Part shown: positions 56,736 to 64,000 of the stretch, in pieces | How positions within the stretch are numbered: position 1 is the stretch's first letter | How the letters are laid out: each line of letters opens with the position of its first letter | Assembly: GCF_041381155.1 (NCBI RefSeq) | Contig: NC_091134.1 | Location: 41,747,338-41,811,337, forward strand | Reading direction: 5' to 3' | DNA length: 64,000 nucleotides | DNA from: Argopecten irradians | Lineage: Eukaryota; Mollusca; Bivalvia; Pectinida; Pectinidae | Translations under genes and position numbers: made by a program | The notes under the pieces: model-generated | What the model saw: only the letters and a program-made list of their open reading frames with translations | Database searches by the model: none | Told to the model about the DNA's origin: nothing

Positions 56736-59700
56736 GAACAGAAACACGGGAAGGAGATGTTCTGGGATATTTATGATTCGAATGAATGTCATTGGCTGTA
56801 CCGTGAACATGAAATTGGGATAAGCGAGGTAGGTATATTGAAATAAAAAGTTCTGTACATTGTAATAAAAAATTCTTTTACAAAAAAAAATTAATTATCC
56901 TTTATCAAAAAATAAAATATTATTGACGATCAATTTCACCATGAAATATATTACAATGAATACTATCACATGCAAGCAATACTAATTATTATGTTCGATT
57001 CCGCTTCCTTACATTAATATAGGTGAAATCGGTATTAATTTTTCCAATGGGCTTAATTGCACTGAATCATTTAAAAAAGAACCGATTAATATTTTTATTG
57101 TTTTAACCTCCTAATAGATATCTGATGAGGATAATTTCCTCAGTAGGACAACCTGTAAAAATAAAGTTTGTTTTGATTTAAGTTTTGAAGTCTCGTTTAA
57201 CAGCACGAGATTTCGTTTCATAGATTTGATTGGTCGATGGTACACATACACACGTCAATATGGCTGCGCCCACGAAAAATAATGTTATGCTTACACTTTC
57301 CTTATAAAGAAAAGATTGTATGAATTAATTTGATCCTATAGTGTGAACAATCGCTTTCAAAAATCTCGTTTTTTCACAAAACGTCATCAAGTGTCCTGAC
57401 TCAAGCTGTTTGTTACTGAAATGTAATCGTCTTCAGCCATTTTGATTCTTCGTAAACAATCTATTTTCACACCGTACGAATCTTGATCCATCTGAATTCA
57501 AACATAGATGATAATTTTGGGATAGTGATTCTTTCAAACTCTAATAGATCCATACCATTTGAGGTAACATTAGCTTGCGCTTATAATGCAACTTGATATG
57601 TAAGATTAAATAAGTTTCACTGTATTTTCTTTGTAACTTTACAAATTAACTATTTAATAACAAAAAGATGTTTACAACGAAGAGTAACAAAGGGACTCAT
57701 TTTCAATGTATATATATATATATATCATCATATATATCTCATATATACGCAAATATCTATACAAAGCTTTAAATACGTCCAAATGTATATCTCGACTTTT
57801 TTTAATTGATGTGAATGAAGTTGAATTGTTCTACATTCATTTCATTTGATAGTTCTTTGCTGTTGTAGCAAAACCCATCTATATAGATGCAGATTGCGAC
57901 TATATATATAGGTATAAATATATAATATATATATATATACTGAGTAAGAGGTAAAATAAATAGGAATTATATGATAAATCATATACAGATACAACACATA
58001 TGTCTCAACATTTCATGACTTATCATGGTATCTTTACCAGAGGTTAGCTTTCACTTTAAGACATTTTTGAATTTCAGTGGTATCTCATTGGAACTTTATG
58101 ACTATCAAGGAGTTCGTCTGAAATTTCAAACAATGAAACATCATTTGGCATTAATTTGTGAAACAGTTCGTCTTTTGTTGTAGGTCATTAATAGGTATAT
58201 AGTGTGTTTTTAACAATACCATCGTTGTAGTTTAAACTAAAAGTTAAGTCCTAAATGACACAGGCTGTAGATGGGTCGTGAGACATAAACCAATCTGATT
58301 AACATACATATTCTTATCATCACTCTATCATAGATAATATCCCATTATGGGTGACGTTCCGATGACCTTTATACTCTCTGCTTCAGTTCAAATACATTTT
58401 AGCTACATAGTTACATCAACTGAAAACGATATTTCGCCATATCCTGCATACACATTCTTTGGTAGATTTGGCTATATACATGAAAATGATTTAAACAGTT
58501 CTTGCAAATTATTTCCTTTCCAAACTTCTTCCAGGATCATGGAAGAAGCAATTTAAGTGGTCAGTTTGAACGGTCACCGGAATATTTGGGAAGTTATCGT
58601 ATCTCTTATGGAAACGTTGTGTTAAGTCGTGGAAGATATTTTAATCAGTTTGAATAGAAACAAAACATTGGCTGTTAATAGAACGTTTAACCAAATTAAC
58701 AAATCAATACGCGAAATAAATTGATCATATTTGGGGTCTTCCATTATTTCTCTCTTCCTAAAATCAGGTCAATACCTCTCCTGAGACTGACGTGTATCAA
58801 GATATTGTCTCTCTGAATATGGTTAAAAGGCTCCATTGTCAGCGTAGATACACCGATATATTCAGCAAAATTATACACATAGAAACACTTCCCATATAAT
58901 GATGCTAACAGTTAATTCATCAATAAACGAATACTTTTTTTTCTTTTGCTTATTTAGAACACCAATGTTAATTTCCACGCATTCATTAACTTCTAGATCA
59001 GGCATTGTTTATATTTGAAAAAAAAAAATATTCACTGTTCGTATTTTTATCATTTCAGATGACTACCCCTTTGAGGCGGGTGGATGAAAGTCTAAATCAC
59101 AATGAAATGCTTCGAATACATACGTTTAAAGATGTAGTGTGGTTTTGGGTGTTAGATTTAGCCCGATGGAATTTTGTTAACATTGATGGAATTAGCTTTC
59201 AATGCGCTCAATGCGGCAGAGGTGACAGATACAGAGGTACAATAGTAATATTTTTGTGAAATATTAATATGGTATTGTAATGTTAGGAAATGAAACATTA
59301 ATGCGTAGGGCTATATCTGAAGAAATACCATTAGAAATAGAATTTTAAAAAAAAGTTGTTACCAATCAGAACCATATTAAATTTTAGTACTCATATGTTA
59401 TCTATTTTACTAAAATTCAAACAGAAAAACATATGTTTACTAATTAGACAGTGTGTAATTGGTGCTAATAAGACAGTGTGTAATTGAATGAGACCCAAAC
59501 TAAACGAGTATGCTGTAATAGAACATTATTCACCCTTTGTTAAAAATAACTTTTCTTTTATTAATAACATTTAATCTGTAATTTGATATTGATGACTTCA
59601 ACTACGCAATGTTTTATTGTATAAAGGAACATATCTTTAATATATTTTTCTTTCGTTCTAATGTAGAAGGAAGATATTCAGAGGAGGAGATGGCAAATAT

Positions 59701-59752
59701 TCACCACGAAGATTGTGAAATACGAATTAATAGTGTCAGAGCTCGCCACTAA
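56736..59752 (+). CDS. BIR-like zinc-domain gene 3 (three coding exons)
   Basis: Exon 56736-56828 (after TTTTTAACAG, before GAG|GTAGGT) encodes KEMFWDIYDSNECHWLYREH and ends in phase 0. The likely start Met is the one before FWDIY. Exon 59059-59236 (after CATTTCAG, before GAG|GTACAA) encodes LRIHTFKDVVWFWVLDLARW, NFVNIDGISFQCAQCGRGDR. Exon 59667-59752 (after TTCTAATGTAG) encodes GRYSEEEMANIHHEDCEIRI and ends TAA; AATAAA is at 59826. The total is about 112 residues. Against genes 1 and 2 the kept residues are T-F, F-W-V-L-D-L-A-R-W, F, D-G, F-x-C-x-x-C-G-R, S-E-x-E, I-H-H and the last Cys. C-x2-C to final Cys has 23 residues between, as in canonical BIR domains (C-x2-C-x16-H-x6-C), but the His pair is at positions 20-21. 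Role unknown; BIR-like zinc fold inferred. Confidence 0.65.
57707..57946. repeat. AT-type microsatellites in the gene 3 intron
   Basis: TA/TATC-rich runs lie at 57707-57760 and 57895-57946. The intron 56829-59058 otherwise shows no exon. Positions 57255-57290 (CAATATGGCTGCG) match 13883 of the gene 2 duplicate. Confidence 0.7.
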
Positions 59753-61019
59753 AACGAGAAAGCCATGGTACATTTAATTAAAATGTTCAATATTAAAACC
59801 TTTTAATAATGAAAACAAGCAAACAAATAAATGTTATTCTTGTTAGAAACATTATTCTGTTTATAAAATGTTTCATCTGCTTGCTTACTTACCATATAAG
59901 AAAAACTGTTTTTCTAGTTGATTCATCTGTACGTTGATTCACATATTACAATTTTGATTGTATCTGTTGAAAAAAAGTCAAATTATTTTCACATTTCTAT
60001 GCCTAACAGAAACATTATAGTTGTAAGATTACCAATTATATCATTTAAACAAATTAAGGTTTTATTACATTATAGGTAATTAAAAGAAATCGGCTGTTTA
60101 CGACATGCGTCATGAATGATGGGCAGAATGAAGATGTATGAAGAGGAATTAAGTATTATCTTTTGAAGCTATGGAATCTTGAATGTTTCACAAAGTAACC
60201 GGTTCTACACATTGTAAAGATGGCTTCCATTTACTCATACACTAGTCTGCAAAATTGTAGTAAAAATGAATTGTTGTGTGAGGATTGTCCATATTACTCG
60301 AAAAAGTACACGTCTTACATTGTTGACTGATGCTTTTGGAAACGTTATTTATTTCTTCAAATCTTGTGATATGGTTTGATTTTGTACTGTTTTATATTAT
60401 TTTCAGTTTACATAACATATGACATCTCTCTATTTTTTGTTCAATTCGACTCAAAATAAACACCTTTTAACCAATTTAAATATCAGCAAACACAAACAAT
60501 ACCTAGTTATCAAGGAACAAACAGGATAATCCTTATTATTCGTTGAGCAGGATTTCTTTTTTTTATTTTCTAATTGTTAGCATTTTTCTTTATGAACCTG
60601 GTTTATGTTGATATCCTCTACTGGCAATTAAAAGCTTACTTATAAAATTGTAATGACATTGTATAAAATTTAAATATATAAGTAATATACTAGTTCTGGT
60701 GTTGGACATCAGTCAAAGGGAGATAATTTATCAACAATGTCAATAAATCGGAAGCAATTCTTATTTAAGTTTGTTATTACTACATTCGAAGTAAATTTCA
60801 TTACATGTGTATGTTGAATCAAGGATAAATGTTGTGTTTTACAATTATGGAGGATTGGTTGGGGTCTTTGTGTGGTCATTATATTACAGAGAAATATTAA
60901 CATTATTTTTAGGGATTATCTATTGCCCGATCCTCTTTGTCCATTTTCTAAAAGCAAATAAAATATGTTTAAATTTTCTCCCCATTTCTTACAAAAAATA
61001 ATTAAAATATGACAAAGTA
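59753..61019. other. 3' flank of gene 3
   Basis: No coding exon seen. CATTATAG|GTAATTAAAAG at about 60068 resembles the acceptor-like block after genes 1 and 2 (5981, 23866), suggesting a shared non-coding last exon. Otherwise AT-rich DNA. Confidence 0.4.
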
Positions 61020-62312
61020 TATGATATTGAGCCTGTGGCATGCTGGAATGAAGGGCTACCAAGTTCGTTAAAATGAATGACCTTGATCTTCATTCAAGGT
61101 CACAGGGGTAAAATAGGCTTAAATTTTTAAACAACTTATTGTGGATAACTTAGAGGCCTAGCGACATGATATTTAGCCTGTGGCATTCTGAAATGAAGGG
61201 CTGCCAAGTTTGTTAATATGAATGACCTTGATTTTCATTCAAGGTAACAGGGGTCAATTAGGCTAAAATCTTTAAACGATACTTGTGAATACCTAAGAGG
61301 CCTGTGAATTGGATGAATGGCTACCACGTTTGTTCAATTAAATGACCTTGACCTTCATTTAAGGTCACATGGGTCAAATAGGTTAATATCTTTAAACAAC
61401 TTCTTGTGAATAACTAAGTGGCCTAGAGACCTGATATAGGGCCTGTGGCATGCTGGGATAAATGGCTAATAAGTTTGTTCAAATAAATTACCTTTAACTT
61501 CATTCAAGGTCACAGGGGTCAAAAAGGTTTAAATATTTAAATGCATTCTCCTCAAAAACCAGAATCCCCAGGGAACATATATTGGGCATGTAGCATGATG
61601 TGATGAAGGGCTACCTAGTTTGTTCAAATGACCTTGATCTTCATTCAAGGTCACATGGGTCAATTAGGCTATAATCTTTAAACGACTTCTTTTCAATAAT
61701 TAATAGGCCTAGCGACATGATATTTGGCCTTTGACATGCTGGGATGAATGGCTAACACGCTTGTGCAAATAAATGACATTCACCTTCATTTAAGGTCATA
61801 GGGGTCAAATAGTTAAAATTTTAAACAAGTTCTTGTGCATAACTAAAAGACCTAGAGACCTAATATTTGGTATCTGGCATGCTGGGATGAAGGGCTAATA
61901 GGTTTTGTTTAAGTCAATTACCTTCATCTTCATTAAAGGTCACAGGGTTCGAAAAGGCTAAAAGCTTTGAACCATAATGTCCATTGTAGTGATACTGGGC
62001 ATGTAGAATGTTGGGCTGAAGGGCTAACAAGTTTGTTCAAATGAATGACCTTGCCTTTCATTCAAGATCACAGAAGTCAAAAAAGTATTTAAACAACTTC
62101 TTGTGTAAATAAGTAAGAGTCCTAGAGACTGGATATTGAATTGTAGCGTGGTGGGGATCAAGGGACCTTCATTCATGGGCTAATTCATCAAATATATCAG
62201 AACATGAACTTCTTCTATTAAAAGAGTTATTTGTATTGCCTTAATTGTTTCCCACTACAATATTTTTTATTGACAATAGTCAGATGACCGTTAAGGCCCA
62301 TGAGTATCTTGT
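61020..62312 (-). mobile_element. Pearl/Helentron-like element F, reverse orientation, 3' end lost
   Basis: About eight diverged units contain GACCTTGATCTTCATTCAAG, GTCACAGGGGTCAAATAGGC, TTTAAACAACTTCTTGTGAA and GGCATGCTGGGATGAAGGGC, the reverse complement of element E's monomer. The right edge, CAGATGACCGTTAAGGCCCA then TGAGTATCTTGT, is the inverted counterpart of element E's left end. The left edge is abrupt with no hairpin or CTRR. Confidence 0.65.
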
Positions 62313-64000
62313 AAAAAATTCCAGTGACGTCATCCATTGTATACGCCAGATGTATAGTTTCACTATCCAATGGTGGCCAGTTGGATAGTTTACTATTCAT
62401 CAGTATTATCGTTGCATAGTCAAATATCCAACAGATGGTGTTAAATATGCATATTTTTTTAGCTTTGAGAACATTAACAGACAATGCAATTTCAAAGGTT
62501 CATTTCACTGTGGTATCCTTAAACAATTTTCTTTGTCTGCATAACACCTCACGTCTCAATAAGTGCATTGTCAAGGTGTATAAACATGTCCCATTTTAAA
62601 GTTATCTTTCGCAACTTTTCTTTAAAGGTGGGTTTCTTTCCCTATCATGGATTGGATTCCAAGATCACTTTTGCTCCTTTGGAATTTATAATTCTCTTAT
62701 CATGAATTTCACTGAAAATAGGGTACTTCAATATCTAAGTCTTCATTTGATATCCTCAAGAATAAAATTCAGGGAAACTTTTTGGGACCGTTGCGTGTAA
62801 CTAATGATTAGTTATCACTATAATTGCAAGTCAAATCCATTCTAATTTAATTGTTATGCAACTATGATATGGCGAATGGAATGCACGTGTACCTATATAT
62901 AAACCTTGCCTGTATGTTTTCATTAGACCATAGAATAAACATGATTTACCTGTGTAACCAATTAAGTTCTTTTCAACTGTCCAACAGTTGGATAGTTGGA
63001 TTGTTGCAATTGATGAGATTCATAAGTGGATTTTTTTAAGTTGGATAACCAACCGTTGGTGTAGTATAGGCCAGAGAAAACACCCTATATCCCTCTATAG
63101 ATTTGTTTTCTCGGGCCTATTTTACATCAATTCGTTGTTTATCATATACATGGATGCTTTGCTCTAAAATTCACATCAAATTAGCTATGTGCCGTGTGCA
63201 ATTTAACTTTTGGATCAATAGCTGTTTTAACTAACTTAATAAATACGTTTAATTGCCAAATATCACAACCAATTATCGTTGTTGTTTTTAATTATGGGTA
63301 TGGAGAAGCAATATAGCATTGAGATTTAATGTCGGTCGCAATATGCATGGAAAGAATTCATAATGATAAATGTATAATTTGGATATGATATCGTGTCAAA
63401 CGATAACCCTAATCTTATACAAGAAATAATTTCGTTTTATGTCACATATGAAGAAACAGAAACCATCTGTTTTGTGCAATTTGTCATATAATAAACGCTA
63501 ACACTGCGATATAAGCGTATGAACAGATAAAATAAATTCAGATATAGAAAACACAAAATAGTATGCATGAATGTGATGATAAGAAGCAAAATGCTATATG
63601 GTAAATACATTAATGGTAGCTAGGTATACTGTACAGAGACTGCAGCTAGTTTGTAGAAACAGGGGGGTGAAGGACTGAACTAGACTTAGGTTAATCAACG
63701 GGCTCCGTTTATATGCATAATAGATTATTACATTATATAAAGATTGAAGAGTGTCGTTTGATTTACAAAATGTTTTAGGTTAACAGATGTGCTTACAATA
63801 CAGTCATGCATAACTAGGTCATAGGTAATATTTGCATGCATGATTGGTATGAAGTAAATTTATGTGCAGAGTTACTTTTTTTACATACATATATGTATTT
63901 GTAAAGAATATATGAATCACGAATGTAGGTGTGATACATGGATGAGTTGATGTATGTTGTAAATATTGATACAATTGAGTCAGTAATGAAGGTCAACATA
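62313..64000. other. Right end of window, nothing recognised
   Basis: AT-rich DNA with short palindromes (CCAACAGTTGG near 62982, CCAACCGTTGG near 63047). No exon, RNA gene or element end is supported. Confidence 0.4.

Noticed and set aside
62980-63060. Hairpin-like CCAACAGTTGG / CCAACCGTTGG pair as an element end
   Set aside because: Short self-palindromes only; no matching second end or target duplication in the window.

Overview
This is an AT-rich animal nuclear window with long introns, sparse exons and very dense repeats. Several repeat types point to a mollusc, most likely a bivalve. These are tandem-repeat-cored 'pearl'-like (Helentron-associated) elements ending in ACGG/GACGCC microsatellites, tRNA-derived SINEs with a bivalve-type central domain, and several LINE families. 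The assignment rests on remembered repeat families, not on a search.

Host genes are few. The best recognised is a DTWD2-like tRNA-uridine aminocarboxypropyltransferase on the minus strand, seen as three exons (52067-52007, 51463-51277, 46876-46748) carrying the DGTW motif. A family of small zinc-binding genes lies on the plus strand in at least three paralogous copies: gene 1 at 4.1-5.7 kb, gene 2 with a first part near 13.5 kb and last exons at 22.3-23.6 kb, and gene 3 at 56.5-59.8 kb. Their shared exon pair encodes a domain resembling a divergent BIR (IAP-type) domain: R-x-x-T-F start, LARW(Y/N)F, CxxCG, then HHxxC. Long flanks of these genes are also duplicated (5.7-9 kb, 23.6-25.5 kb, 26.7-27.2 kb, 33.9-34.5 kb).

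Layout: 1-0.9 kb is the fossil 3' end of a Ty3/Gypsy-type LTR element. 0.9-4 kb is a mosaic of inverted and tandem dispersed repeats with SINEs. 4.1-9 kb is gene 1 and its flank. 9.4-12.4 kb holds two SINEs and a LINE with reverse transcriptase. 12.6-14 kb is the 5' part of gene 2. 16.4-17.7 kb is a decayed L1/Tx1-like LINE. 18.3-22.0 kb is a CR1/Jockey-like LINE with a 12-bp target duplication. 22.3-25.5 kb is the 3' part of gene 2. 25.5-33.6 kb is a composite of Academ-like DNA transposon segments with roughly 500-bp terminal inverted repeats and a multi-exon, frame-broken transposase. 35-46.6 kb is a cluster of pearl/Helentron-like tandem-repeat elements. 46.7-52.1 kb is the DTWD2-like gene. 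54-55.2 kb is another L1/Tx1-like LINE remnant. 56-59.8 kb is gene 3, and 61-62.3 kb is one more pearl-like element in reverse.

The most unusual feature is the intron between the last two visible DTWD2-like exons. It is filled by a 43/47-bp minisatellite whose unit contains the real 3' splice site of the next exon: a branch-site-like CTAAT, ATATTGTAG, and the first 13 exon bases. About fifty near-copies of one acceptor therefore precede the true one. The array is split by a 357-bp TTAA-flanked MITE and by a 1064-bp insert rich in perfect palindromes.
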